A stretch of 21,624 nucleotides of DNA from an uncultured Eubacteriales bacterium (GTDB lineage: Bacteria; Bacillota; Clostridia; Oscillospirales; CAG-272), in contig CAKRTQ010000021.1 of assembly GCA_934402395.1 (NCBI GenBank), positions 1-21,624 on the forward strand, in the 5' to 3' direction. This document shows, one piece after another, positions 1 to 7,014 of this stretch. Below the pieces are notes generated by a model. That model was not told the origin of the DNA, did not search any database, and saw only the letters and a list, made by a program, of their open reading frames with translations. Within the stretch, counting starts at the first letter, position 1, and every line of letters starts with the position of its first letter. The translations under genes and the position numbers were made by a program.

Positions 1-6
1 TAGTCA

Positions 7-779
7 GTCGCTCCCCGCACGGGGAGCGTGGATTGAAATTCTTTTGCAATAATTAATATAATTTGGGGAGGAGTCGCTCCCCGCACGGGGAGCGTGGATT
101 GAAATCGAGTCTGACATATTTCCCTCCATCCAGCTGATAGTCGCTCCCCGCACGGGGAGCGTGGATTGAAATCTTCCTTAATTTTTCAATCTCCTCTCCG
201 GTGAACGGTCGCTCCCCGCACGGGGAGCGTGGATTGAAATGAGTCGGTGCGCAGAAGTGCCTTTTCGTTGAACTGTCGCTCCCCGCACGGGGAGCGTGGA
301 TTGAAATTAGTTAATCTCTGGTAAACTTTTGTAATCGTCGGGGTCGCTCCCCGCACGGGGAGCGTGGATTGAAATGTCACTGGTCCGGCTGCGTATTATG
401 CGGCGGTACGTCGCTCCCCGCACGGGGAGCGTGGATTGAAATAACCGGTTGCCGTATCGGGGAAATTGTCGGGATCAACGTCGCTCCCCGCACGGGGAGC
501 GTGGATTGAAATGTCGTTAGTACGGGTCCGGATTAATCTCCGGTACGTCGCTCCCCGCACGGGGAGCGTGGATTGAAATCTGTCAGAAAACTTCAAAAAC
601 TGCTTGCCGGACGGTCGCTCCCCGCACGGGGAGCGTGGATTGAAATGGCAAGGAATCGGACGTGACGCGCGTAAGCATTGCGTCGCTCCCCGCACGGGGA
701 GCGTGGATCGAAGATGTTGGACGGTGTACACCTGCCACATATATATTGTCGCTCCAAGCACCGGAGAGCGGATCGAAAT
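7..779 (+). CRISPR. Type I-C-like CRISPR array, leader-distal part (12 repeats)
   Basis: Ten perfect 33-bp repeats start at 7, 73, 140, 208, 275, 343, 410, 480, 547 and 614. Each begins GTCGCTCCCCGCACGGGG and ends GTGGATTGAAAT, with an internal stem CGCTCCCC/GGGGAGCG. Two variant copies follow: 682-714 (ending GATCGAAGA) and 748-779 (many changes in the stem). Spacers are 33-37 bp and all different. The repeat resembles type I-C repeats, which commonly end in ATTGAAAC. Decay at the right end and the ATTGAAA 3' end both say that transcription runs left to right and that the leader is left of the window. No cas gene is visible here, so the subtype is inferred from the repeat only. Confidence 0.97.
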
Positions 780-820
780 GTATGTACCCCGCGTGGTATA
801 TTATGACCGGTGACCGGATT

Positions 821-853
821 GTCTTTTCTCGCACGGGGCGAGTTGATGAAAAT
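821..853 (+). repeat. Decayed thirteenth CRISPR repeat
   Basis: This 33-bp stretch begins GTC, keeps the central CGCACGGGG and ends GAAAAT. By my hand alignment it matches the array repeat at 24 of 33 positions. It lies 41 bp after repeat 12, about one spacer length, so it reads as the oldest remnant of the array. A still weaker look-alike (TCGCTCCACCGGCGGGGAC) starts at 951. Confidence 0.7.
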
Positions 854-1134
854 CCGGTGGGACGGTTACCACCTTGAACATATAATATAGACGGCGACAG
901 CCGATAGCCCGCCGCGGACGGTTGTCCCTGCGTGCATATATTATATATCATCGCTCCACCGGCGGGGACATTTCCGCTGCTTTTACCCGGACAGCTCATC
1001 CGCTGTCACAATGAAATGTAAACAAAATGTAAATTACGATATCCTGTCTTTTTTTGTGCGTCCAAAGCTGCACGCGAACGGACAAGTTTTTTTTTATATA
1101 AATGATATAATTAAAATAATGGAGGACGAACGCT
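854..1134. other. Intergenic region after the CRISPR array
   Basis: No gene is supported here. It holds the weak repeat relic near 951, an AT-rich inverted pair (ATATAATATA near 879-888 and TATATTATAT near 938-947), and a T-tract and AT-rich stretch before the next gene with a TATAAT at 1106-1111. No good -35 box pairs with that TATAAT. A GGAGGA ribosome binding site at 1121-1126 serves the ATG at 1135. Confidence 0.6.
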
Positions 1135-2253
1135 ATGGATCCGAAGAAAAAATTCAATATGCTGATCGAAACGATAGAAAAATTCGTCAGCTCCGATGAG
1201 CTGCTGTCCGCAAGCGAAATAGCCGACCGATCGGCAAGATCGCTTGCAAGAAATGTTCGTGATATCGACAGCGCGTTTGCTTTTCTTACCGGGCGTTCGC
1301 TGAACAGTTATATCAGAGAGAGGAAGATGATGATGGCTTACAAATTGCTTCTCAGCGCGCCGGCTCTAGGTATTGACAGAGCGGTAGACATTTCGGGATA
1401 CGACAATCAGTCATCCTTTACAAAAGAGTTCAAACGCCGCTTCGGCATTAAGCCGGGCGATGCATCCGTGCGCGGCGACAGATCAAAGCTGAACCCTCCG
1501 CTTGACTGGGACGGCCTTTTGTCCGTCCCGAATGATCAAAATGTGCCGGATGAGCAGGAGGTGGAGGAAGTTGAGGATGACTTTCTTTTCGGCATTCCGG
1601 AGGAAAGATTCTCTCTTATAATGAAGGCATCGGACCTGAAATCATTTTACGGCTTCAGCAATCAGAAGAGCAATATTGCCTTTGAAATAGCGGAGGAATT
1701 CGCGGTCCCGCTTGACTGCGCGTTTGAATTTGTATGCAGTGTGTGTGATTATTACAGGTCGGATGATGAGGAAACGCTTGACGACGGCATCTTTTGTGCG
1801 ATAATTCCGCATATTGTCCGGCTCGCATATATTTGTTTCAATGTGGGCATTCCTGTCGATGAGGCTGATGCCCTCCAGCGAGAGGCGGAAATGTACGGAA
1901 TAGATCTCTCGGATATCGACGCGGAATATCTTAAATACTTTTGCCGGACCGATATGCTTCTGAAAAAATTCATTTATTATGTCGAAAGATTCGAAGAACT
2001 CGGCGGAACATATTTTGAGGGATACATTGACAATATCGAATGCGGGCTCAGTCCGGAGAAGGCTGTTGAGCATGAGGAAGTGGATATCAGCGGGTTTGAT
2101 ATGTCTCTTGAGTTTGACGATGATATTGTTTTTGCTTCGCAGGGGTATCAGCAGTGGGAGGAAGAGCTGACCGAGGGCACCGGGGAGGATATTGACCCGG
2201 ATTACGATGAAGATAATCCGTTTTACGGCAAAAGTGACGATTATGATTACTGA
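1135..2253 (+). CDS. Protein with N-terminal AraC-type HTH domain and acidic C-terminal region
   Basis: A 372-residue probable DNA-binding regulator. Residues about 25-110 look like an AraC/XylS double helix-turn-helix: the region contains LNSYIRERKMMMAYKLL and then the family signature GYDNQSSFTKEFKRRFGIKP. In most AraC regulators this domain is C-terminal; here it is at the N-terminus. The remaining 260 residues are very acidic (many D/E, ending in a D/Y-rich tail) and match nothing I recognise, so the signal it senses is unknown. The start is set by GGAGGA 8 bases upstream. It heads a same-strand series of small genes, the next only 13 bases on, which suggests an operon. A role in the neighbouring CRISPR system is possible but not shown. 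Confidence 0.85.
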   Translation: MDPKKKFNMLIETIEKFVSSDELLSASEIADRSARSLARNVRDIDSAFAFLTGRSLNSYIRERKMMMAYKLLLSAPALGIDRAVDISGYDNQSSFTKEFKRRFGIKPGDASVRGDRSKLNPPLDWDGLLSVPNDQNVPDEQEVEEVEDDFLFGIPEERFSLIMKASDLKSFYGFSNQKSNIAFEIAEEFAVPLDCAFEFVCSVCDYYRSDDEETLDDGIFCAIIPHIVRLAYICFNVGIPVDEADALQREAEMYGIDLSDIDAEYLKYFCRTDMLLKKFIYYVERFEELGGTYFEGYIDNIECGLSPEKAVEHEEVDISGFDMSLEFDDDIVFASQGYQQWEEELTEGTGEDIDPDYDEDNPFYGKSDDYDY

Positions 2254-2266
2254 TAGGAGGATACAG

Positions 2267-2509
2267 ATGGACATTGTATATTCAACGGATTTCCGCACGG
2301 ACTATTTTACATATGAAAAAAGAGTCGGTGCAGTCAGAACGCGCCGCTGCATAGACGGCGTTGTTACCGGATGCGGCAAATGCGTGGGCTATTGCAGCTT
2401 TGATGGACATCCGGGGTACCTCACCGAGGAACACCGAAGAAAACACAATTGCCTCGGTAAGGGCTGTGTTTATTATTTTGAAAAGCCGAAAGTGAAGTAT
2501 ATGCACTAA
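2267..2509 (+). CDS. Small six-cysteine protein, unknown function
   Basis: An 80-residue protein. I chose the ATG at 2267 because TAGGAGGATACAG directly precedes it; the open frame extends further upstream, but that part overlaps the preceding gene. The sequence has the cysteine pattern C-x7-CGKCVGYC then C-x4-C near the C-terminus, with histidines between (HPGYLTEEHRRKHNC). This suggests one or two metal-binding (probably zinc) knuckles. There is no signal peptide or membrane segment. It starts 13 bases after the AraC-type gene and is probably cotranscribed with it. I do not recognise the family. Confidence 0.7.
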   Translation: MDIVYSTDFRTDYFTYEKRVGAVRTRRCIDGVVTGCGKCVGYCSFDGHPGYLTEEHRRKHNCLGKGCVYYFEKPKVKYMH

Positions 2510-2599
2510 ACGGAACACTTGCGGAATTATGAGTTAAGTGTCTGAAAACCGAAATATACAAAATTGCAGTTGAAATTATAATGTGGTATGGAGGAAGAA

Positions 2600-2869
2600 A
2601 TGGGATATACAAAGTATAACGAAGACGATTTGGAAATAGCATTGCAGCGCACAATATCAAATCAACTGCCTTATGTATCACCGGAGAAAGATACCTGCCG
2701 GGTGCGTGACGATGTGAGATATGTTCCGTCGATATACATTGTACAAGGAGGTGTTCCGATCGGACACAAACCCGAAAAAGCAGAAAAAAGTAAAAAGAAA
2801 GAAACGAAAAAGGCAAAGAAAAAGGCGAAAAAGAAGGTTCGTTCCTTGCCGAATACGGATATTCGGTAA
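2600..2869 (+). CDS. Small protein with lysine-rich C-terminal tail, unknown function
   Basis: An 89-residue protein if it starts at 2600 (MGYTKYNEDDLEIALQ). GGAGGA at 2590-2595 lies just upstream, and an earlier ATG at 2588 would put that site inside the gene. The N-terminal half is neutral to acidic. Residues around 55-80 are almost all lysine and glutamate/alanine (blocks such as KKKAKKKVR), a typical nucleic-acid or membrane-surface contacting tail. No known domain is recognised. It lies about 90 bases after the six-cysteine gene and 71 before the EF-hand membrane protein, on the same strand. Low complexity means the exact function cannot be guessed. Confidence 0.6.
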   Translation: MGYTKYNEDDLEIALQRTISNQLPYVSPEKDTCRVRDDVRYVPSIYIVQGGVPIGHKPEKAEKSKKKETKKAKKKAKKKVRSLPNTDIR

Positions 2870-2940
2870 AACAGGACGGCGGTTTATCAGAAAGTGAAAG
2901 GCATAAAGTTTATTGATTTATCATTGAAGGGAGCAATATT

Positions 2941-3546
2941 ATGTCTGATGATTGGAACTGGGGACCGTCTTACATGGATGCGAACCATGACGGCAAAGTG
3001 AGTCTTTACGAGTATACGTACTGGGAGGCGATGCACCCGCCCGATAATACGCCGACAGCGCGCATGAGGCGGACCGCCGAGCAGCCGTTGCCCAAGGAAA
3101 CGGTGAAATATACTCCGCCCGAGCGGCTGACATCGGCTGAGTTTGACAGGTGCCGGAAGATCATAAGCAATGGGATCAAGGATGAAATTCCAATGCTGGT
3201 ATTATGTATTATAGTGGTGTTCTGTCCGTGGGTCGTATTTGCGTTCTTATATGAAGGCTGTTTCGGATGGGGCGCGTTTTTCGGAGCATTGCTGGCTCTC
3301 GGTGCGAGTGCGTTTGGTATTCTTTGTGCATATTCCGCAATCTCGGAAATACGTTGGGGCAAAAAGGTGTATAAAAACTACCATGCGGTTTATAAACGTT
3401 CGGTGTCGGAGTGGGAGTATTATTTATATACGCTTTACAGACGCAAACAAAAAAAGAAAGCATTTTTCACTTGGTTGGCGATCGGATTTTTCATAGCCTT
3501 GCTTGTGTGTATTTTGAATCTGTGGTTCATGGCGGTTACGCTGTGA
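2941..3546 (+). CDS. Membrane protein with one N-terminal EF-hand calcium loop
   Basis: A 201-residue protein. Residues 13-24 (DANHDGKVSLYE) fit the 12-position EF-hand loop exactly: Asp, Asn and Asp at positions 1, 3 and 5, Gly at 6, a hydrophobic residue at 8 and Glu at 12, so Ca2+ binding is likely. Hydrophobic segments follow at about 81-103, 108-130 and 178-200; between the last two lies a basic, Tyr-rich stretch. The N-terminal loop therefore sits beside a three-segment membrane domain. No signal peptide is present. GAAGGGAGC before the ATG gives a good ribosome binding site. It is the last gene of the plus-strand group and is followed at once by a strong terminator. No enzyme motif is seen. 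Confidence 0.75.
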   Translation: MSDDWNWGPSYMDANHDGKVSLYEYTYWEAMHPPDNTPTARMRRTAEQPLPKETVKYTPPERLTSAEFDRCRKIISNGIKDEIPMLVLCIIVVFCPWVVFAFLYEGCFGWGAFFGALLALGASAFGILCAYSAISEIRWGKKVYKNYHAVYKRSVSEWEYYLYTLYRRKQKKKAFFTWLAIGFFIALLVCILNLWFMAVTL

Positions 3547-3554
3547 ATTAAAAA

Positions 3555-3599
3555 AACGGGGTATAAAAAAACTCAAATTGAGTTTTTTAATACCCCGTT
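3555..3599. terminator. Long palindromic terminator between convergent genes
   Basis: A stem of about 22 bp with one mismatch and a tiny loop: AACGGGGTA pairs with TACCCCGTT, and AAAAACTCAA with TTGAGTTTTT. On the minus strand the stem is followed by a T run. On the plus strand the inner stem with its TTTTTT already forms a compact terminator. It therefore serves both the gene ending at 3546 and the broken gene ending at 3631. Confidence 0.8.
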
Positions 3600-3630
3600 G
3601 ACATTGCAAAGAGAAAGAAGGCTACTGCGA

Positions 3631-3882
3631 TCACTTCATTGTGTGCGAAGCGATTCTGCGCGCCACTCTCGATCGTGCTGGGATCACCATCTCCTGATAC
3701 AGGTCTGAATTACCGAAATAATATGTTCGATGCTGTCGCGGCAATCGTCTTTCAGCCACTCGCCGATGATCGCCATAATGCCGCTGATTGTCGTCAAGCT
3801 TCCGAAGTGCGATCACACCTGAGGTGTCCTTCGGTGCGTATTCGTTTGCGAGCTGTTCCGCATAAATTTTGTCTGTATTCAT
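3631..3882 (-). pseudogene. Truncated or frameshifted small Firmicutes protein
   Basis: The start is intact: AAAGGAGG with good spacing, then a protein beginning MNTDKIYAEQLANEYAPKD and continuing TSGVIALRKLD. This matches, from memory, the N-terminus of a common small membrane protein of clostridia (KIYAE...EYAPKDTSKVVALKKLD). The family normally continues with two membrane helices, which are absent here. After residue 30 the frame gives an Arg-rich sequence without helices, so the gene appears to be broken by a deletion or frameshift. An alternative frame from about 3795 down encodes a different hydrophobic/acidic stretch. The family assignment rests on recall of a consensus only. Confidence 0.5.
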
Positions 3883-3912
3883 GGCTTGTAGCCTCCTTTA
3901 TTTGATGGCTCC

Positions 3913-3918
3913 ATTATA
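3913..3918 (-). promoter_or_regulatory. -10 box (TATAAT) upstream of the broken gene at 3882
   Basis: A perfect TATAAT on the minus strand lies 30 bases ahead of the start at 3882. There is no convincing -35 box at 16-18 bp, so this promoter is weak or relies on another factor. Confidence 0.4.
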
Positions 3919-3994
3919 CCTTCAAAAGTGAGAGGACGAAACAACACGGGCAGTGGTTTGTGCCGAATTCAAAAAAACAAAGGGCGGGGAGCTG

Positions 3995-5032
3995 TCAGAT
4001 GACTTTCAGGTAAATATAAACGTCATTTCCTTTTCTGTTTTTGAAGACCCCGCTGTCTTTTTCAAAGCCGAGCGATTCATGCAGCCTTATGCTTGCCGTG
4101 TTGTCGGTCCTTACCTGCTGGAATACGATCTTGTAACCGCGTTCCCCTGCTATCCGTATGGCTTCCGTCATTGCGCGCTTTGCAAAGCCGCGCCGGCGGT
4201 ATTCGCCGAAGATCTCGGGACCGATGGACACAGCCGACCCGGAATGACCGTAGAGCGAGATCAACCCGACTACGGTATCACTTTGCTGCACGGCATACAT
4301 TTCAAAATAAAAACCGTTGTGACTGCCGCAGTTCCATTCGTTTATGGTGGAGGCAGCTTCATCCGCAGACAACCCCAGTCTTGCGGCGACAAGTTCCCTA
4401 TCTGCCTGAGTGAACTTCCGCAGCAGGGGTATAGGGGGCATTTCCCGATAAAAGGGATAGCTTGTTCGGTCCGCTTCGGTGATAGGGCGCATTACCCTGC
4501 ACGGAACGCCGGCGGCGACCACATTGGCGGGGATCGATCTTGTTACCACGCTCCCCGCGCCGATAACGGTGTTGTCTCCGATAACGACGCCCGCCAGTAC
4601 CGTTGAATTTGCGCCGATCCACACATTGTTGCCTGTTTTGATGGGCTTTGCGATCTCTATGCCCTTTTTGCGCATTTCGGGATCAATCGCGTGCTCGGCG
4701 GTGGTAAAACAGCAATTCGGGGCAACAAAAACGTGATCGCCGAATGTAACTTCCGCTCCGTCGGTGATCACCATACCGTGATTGGAGTAAAAATAATCTC
4801 CAACGCTTATGTTATAGCCGTAGTCACACCAGAACGGCGGCGTAATGACTGTTTCCGCGCCCATTTTGCCAAGCAGCCCGCCGAGGATCTCAAGCTGAGC
4901 CTGCCTGTCATTAGGGCTCAATTGATTGTATCTGAAGCATTTTTCCTTGCATTCGCGAATCTTTTCTTCATATGCGGGATTGTAGCACCCCTGAAAAAAG
5001 CAGTTGACCGGAACTGTCGGTTTATTTTCCAT
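3995..5032 (-). CDS. Fused double acetyltransferase: hexapeptide-repeat (maltose/galactoside O-acetyltransferase-like) plus GNAT
   Basis: A 345-residue two-domain protein. Residues 1-185 are a left-handed beta-helix acetyltransferase of the Maa/LacA/NodL type. They show the N-terminal helical cap (CKEKCFRYNQLSP), hexapeptide repeats (FGDHVFVAPNC, GNNVWIGANSTVLAGV, GDNTVIGAGSVVT) and the active-site histidine at 114 in TTAEHAID. Residues 205-345 are a GNAT (RimI-like) domain with the acetyl-CoA loop RRRGFAKRA (279-287) and NTASIRLHESLGFE (311-324). The two families are usually separate proteins. Both use acetyl-CoA, the first on sugars or similar hydroxyl groups, the second usually on amines. 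The start is supported by CGGAGG and a near-consensus promoter upstream. The substrate is unknown. Confidence 0.88.
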   Translation of the reverse strand: MENKPTVPVNCFFQGCYNPAYEEKIRECKEKCFRYNQLSPNDRQAQLEILGGLLGKMGAETVITPPFWCDYGYNISVGDYFYSNHGMVITDGAEVTFGDHVFVAPNCCFTTAEHAIDPEMRKKGIEIAKPIKTGNNVWIGANSTVLAGVVIGDNTVIGAGSVVTRSIPANVVAAGVPCRVMRPITEADRTSYPFYREMPPIPLLRKFTQADRELVAARLGLSADEAASTINEWNCGSHNGFYFEMYAVQQSDTVVGLISLYGHSGSAVSIGPEIFGEYRRRGFAKRAMTEAIRIAGERGYKIVFQQVRTDNTASIRLHESLGFEKDSGVFKNRKGNDVYIYLKVI

Positions 5033-5076
5033 GATGATTTCCTCCGTGAATTATGAATTTGCGATACGGATATATT

Positions 5077-5105
5077 ATTATACCATATGCCGCCGCATTT
5101 TTCAA
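5077..5105 (-). promoter_or_regulatory. Sigma-A promoter of the double acetyltransferase
   Basis: On the minus strand TTGAAA (5100-5105) is followed after exactly 17 bp by TATAAT (5077-5082). It lies about 45 bases before the ATG at 5032, with no competing gene between. Confidence 0.8.
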
Positions 5106-5198
5106 CCGATTCCGTTCCACGGCATCTGAAACCGTGCGGACGTACCGGTCCCTTGACCGCATGACAGCGCGCATCGGGCGGCAAAACGACAAACGTTG

Positions 5199-5243
5199 AC
5201 GGGGGTGTCAAAAAACTCGTTTTGAGCTTTTTGACACCCCCGT
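5199..5243. terminator. Second long palindromic terminator, same architecture as 3555-3599
   Basis: ACGGGGGTGTCAAAAA pairs with TTTTTGACACCCCCGT, then CTC pairs with GAG around a GTTTT loop, about 20 bp in all with one mismatch. As at 3555, a G-rich outer stem surrounds an A-tract and a CTC/GAG inner stem followed by Ts. Either strand could be terminated. It separates the acetyltransferase promoter region from the decayed genes to the right. Confidence 0.75.
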
Positions 5244-5315
5244 ATTGCGCATCCGTAAAAAACGCCGGAGCGGCAGAGAAAATGCTATGTACCGTGTTAT
5301 TTCGTCTGCCTGCAG

Positions 5316-5763
5316 TTATTCGGCAAACAGGTCGCCGCAGATATTCCAGATCAGCTTATCCGCAAAATACTGCGGTGCGGTTTTTTTCAGAAAGCGCGAA
5401 CGGCAGCCATTGTCCGCTCCGGCGTTTATGAGAAAAGCGATCACGCGCCGGAAGTCCTCGCGCATCTCGGGCGTTACGGCTTTTCCGCTCGCTGTATGCA
5501 AGCGTTGCCATGATCCCTGCGGCAGATGCCGCGATGACCGCAGCGGGGACCGATACGGGCAGTCTGTCGGCTGCTTTTGTATCATATACGATGCATAACG
5601 CGGCAAGCGACAGGCACGTCCAGACAAAGCTGCATATCCAGAGCGGAGACCTGCGGAGTTCAAAGTCGCGTATGAGATAAAAAATCTGTACACATATCAC
5701 TGCAAATGCAAATATCATAAGCGCCGCACGCCCGCCGGCGGTAAGCATATTCCATGTCGTCAT
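5316..5763 (-). pseudogene. Frameshifted membrane protein, unknown function
   Basis: From an ATG at 5763 with AAGGGGG upstream, the frame gives MTTWNMLTAGGRAALMIFAF and three or four hydrophobic segments up to GIMATLAYSER. At the AAAA run near 5480 this frame turns into an unnatural Arg-rich sequence. The frame shifted by one base continues with a normal-looking soluble C-terminus (VTPEMREDFRRVIAFLINAG through ICGDLFAE, stop at 5316). Removing one A would restore a protein of about 148 residues. So this is a one-base frameshift or a sequencing error at a short homopolymer. The family is not recognised. Confidence 0.5.
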
Positions 5764-5821
5764 CTTGCGCCGCCCCCTTCGTTCAGCCGGCAGAATATGA
5801 ACCAACCGTCCGCACTCTTTT

Positions 5822-6000
5822 CCGCGCCGCCGCAGGGATATTTCCCAGAACATAAAAAGACCTATGTAAATGAACGAACGAAGCAGCGAAAGGCTTCTGC
5901 CCGGTAGGACGCGTCCCGCATTGCGGCATATTACGGCGGCAATTATACACGCGGCAACGCCGAGAGATATGCCGAGCGTCCGCTTGCCCGATTTTGTCAT
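5822..6000 (-). pseudogene. 5' remnant of a multi-membrane-spanning sensor-type protein
   Basis: A perfect GGAGGTGA ribosome binding site precedes the ATG at 6000. The first 58 residues (LGISLGVAACIIAAVICRNA, then LPGRSLSLLRSFIYIGLFMF and SLRRR) strongly recall the start of a clostridial seven-helix sensor region found ahead of histidine kinases and LuxR-type regulators. Right after SLRRR the expected continuation is lost and the frame runs through a linker into the unrelated membrane protein that starts at 5763. It therefore looks like a deletion joint that left the start of one gene fused to the next. The identification is from memory of the family, not from a search. Confidence 0.4.
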
Positions 6001-6295
6001 AAAAAATCACCTCCGTAATGCCGTCTGCAATTAAGTATATCACAAAGCGGAGAATTTTCAACAGCCTGACAGAACAGAAATGATAAAGCCGAAGAGACGA
6101 GAGAACATCATGCTGCGGCGATGCTTACCCCGTCCGGGTAAGGAATATGTATTACGGCATTGAAAAAGGACTGTCACGGAACTCATGGTAAGTCGGTATA
6201 CGGACTTTTTTAAATAAAAAGTGTCCGCACAAGAATCAAACATAAAGCTCCGCTTCAAATCTGAACGGAGGTTGAAAGCATACCGACGGATAAAA
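6001..6295. other. Intergenic region, no gene supported
   Basis: Besides the ribosome binding site of the remnant at 6000, it contains an imperfect hairpin at 6201-6227 (CGGAC-TTTTT against AAAAAG-TGTCCG). A minus-strand open frame (6058-6312) has no ribosome binding site, no recognisable domain and an unlikely composition, so I do not call it. Confidence 0.5.
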
Positions 6296-6346
6296 GCAGT
6301 CCCGACTCTCATTCCGTATTACGGTGACCGAGAAGCCGGGAACTGC
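6291..6346 (-). terminator. Probable terminator of the peptide-maturation operon
   Basis: On the minus strand GCAGTTCCCG (6337-6346) pairs with CGGGACTGC (6296-6304), with one bulged base and a 32-nt loop that has its own small CCGT/ACGG hairpin. TTTTA follows. It lies 15 bases after the stop of the last operon gene. Confidence 0.5.
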
Positions 6347-6360
6347 TCATATTAGTTTTT

Positions 6361-7014
6361 TCAGTCTTTGGTCTTGGCGCAAACCGGGCATCCGTGCCGG
6401 CGTGTTCCTGTGCGTGAAAAGACCATTGCTCGCCATTCATGACCTTGCGGGCATACCCACCACACGCGTTTGTGACTTCCCGCCGTTACAGATTCGGGGG
6501 TAAGGTCTCCGTTAAGTCTGTGTGACCACTCGGCGGCAAGCTTCGGATGTGTTGTGGCAAGGTCGTTAAAGCCTGCCAGCACACGCCTGCCGGAGCAATA
6601 TGGACATTTCGTCATGTCATGCGTGCGCGCGGATATCACCGCCTGCCACTCATGCCCAAGACGGCAGCGCCACCATACCCTCCGGTTACTGGAAGGAGTA
6701 ACTGCATCCGGCGTGAGAGAGCCGTTTTTCTCATAGTCCCACTCGTCGGAAACTGCAGGAAAAAAGGTAGCCAGGTCATTAAAGCCGCTTACTACCGTTT
6801 TTCCTGCGCATATGGGACATCCGCATCCGCTCACGCGGCTTGCCACCCGTGCCCGCCAACTGTGACCGTATCTGCAGCGCCACCACACATATTTTTTGCT
6901 TCCGGGTGAAACGTCATCCGGCGTCAGCGAACCGTTTTTTTCTTTATCCCACTCTAATAGCAGCCCGCTTGCCGCAAGCCGGTCTGCAAGCGATCCACCC
7001 GCGAGCTTATTCAT
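6361..7014 (-). CDS. Protein with three tandem treble-clef/zinc-ribbon domains (DUF4379 type)
   Basis: A 217-residue protein made of three copies of one module. Each has EW...(K/L)NG.LTP..V..GS...VWW.C..GH.W.A....R......CP.C followed by G.NDLATxxP. The Cys/His spacing (C-x3-H, then CPxC) is the zinc-binding pattern of the DUF4379-type family, which occurs in clusters of repeats and in nuclease-linked proteins. I chose the ATG at 7014 because it overlaps the stop of the radical SAM gene (ATGAATAA), which points to translational coupling. An in-frame ATG at 7029 also exists, but neither has a strong Shine-Dalgarno. There is no signal peptide, so it is cytoplasmic. Its role in the operon is unknown; binding RNA, DNA or a peptide are all open. 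Confidence 0.8.
   Translation of the reverse strand: MNKLAGGSLADRLAASGLLLEWDKEKNGSLTPDDVSPGSKKYVWWRCRYGHSWRARVASRVSGCGCPICAGKTVVSGFNDLATFFPAVSDEWDYEKNGSLTPDAVTPSSNRRVWWRCRLGHEWQAVISARTHDMTKCPYCSGRRVLAGFNDLATTHPKLAAEWSHRLNGDLTPESVTAGSHKRVWWVCPQGHEWRAMVFSRTGTRRHGCPVCAKTKD

Noticed and set aside
186..999. Several open frames of 60-140 codons on both strands across the CRISPR array
   Set aside because: Their translations are tandem copies of the repeat (for example STLPVRGAT, HAPRAGS), an artefact of the 33-bp repeat length.
639..1000. CRISPR leader at the right end of the array
   Set aside because: The right end has degenerate repeats and the repeats run with ATTGAAAT at their 3' end, so the leader belongs on the left.
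6058..6312. Minus-strand frame of 84 codons between the decayed genes and the operon
   Set aside because: No ribosome site, no domain, and it overlaps the hairpin region. Nothing supports translation.
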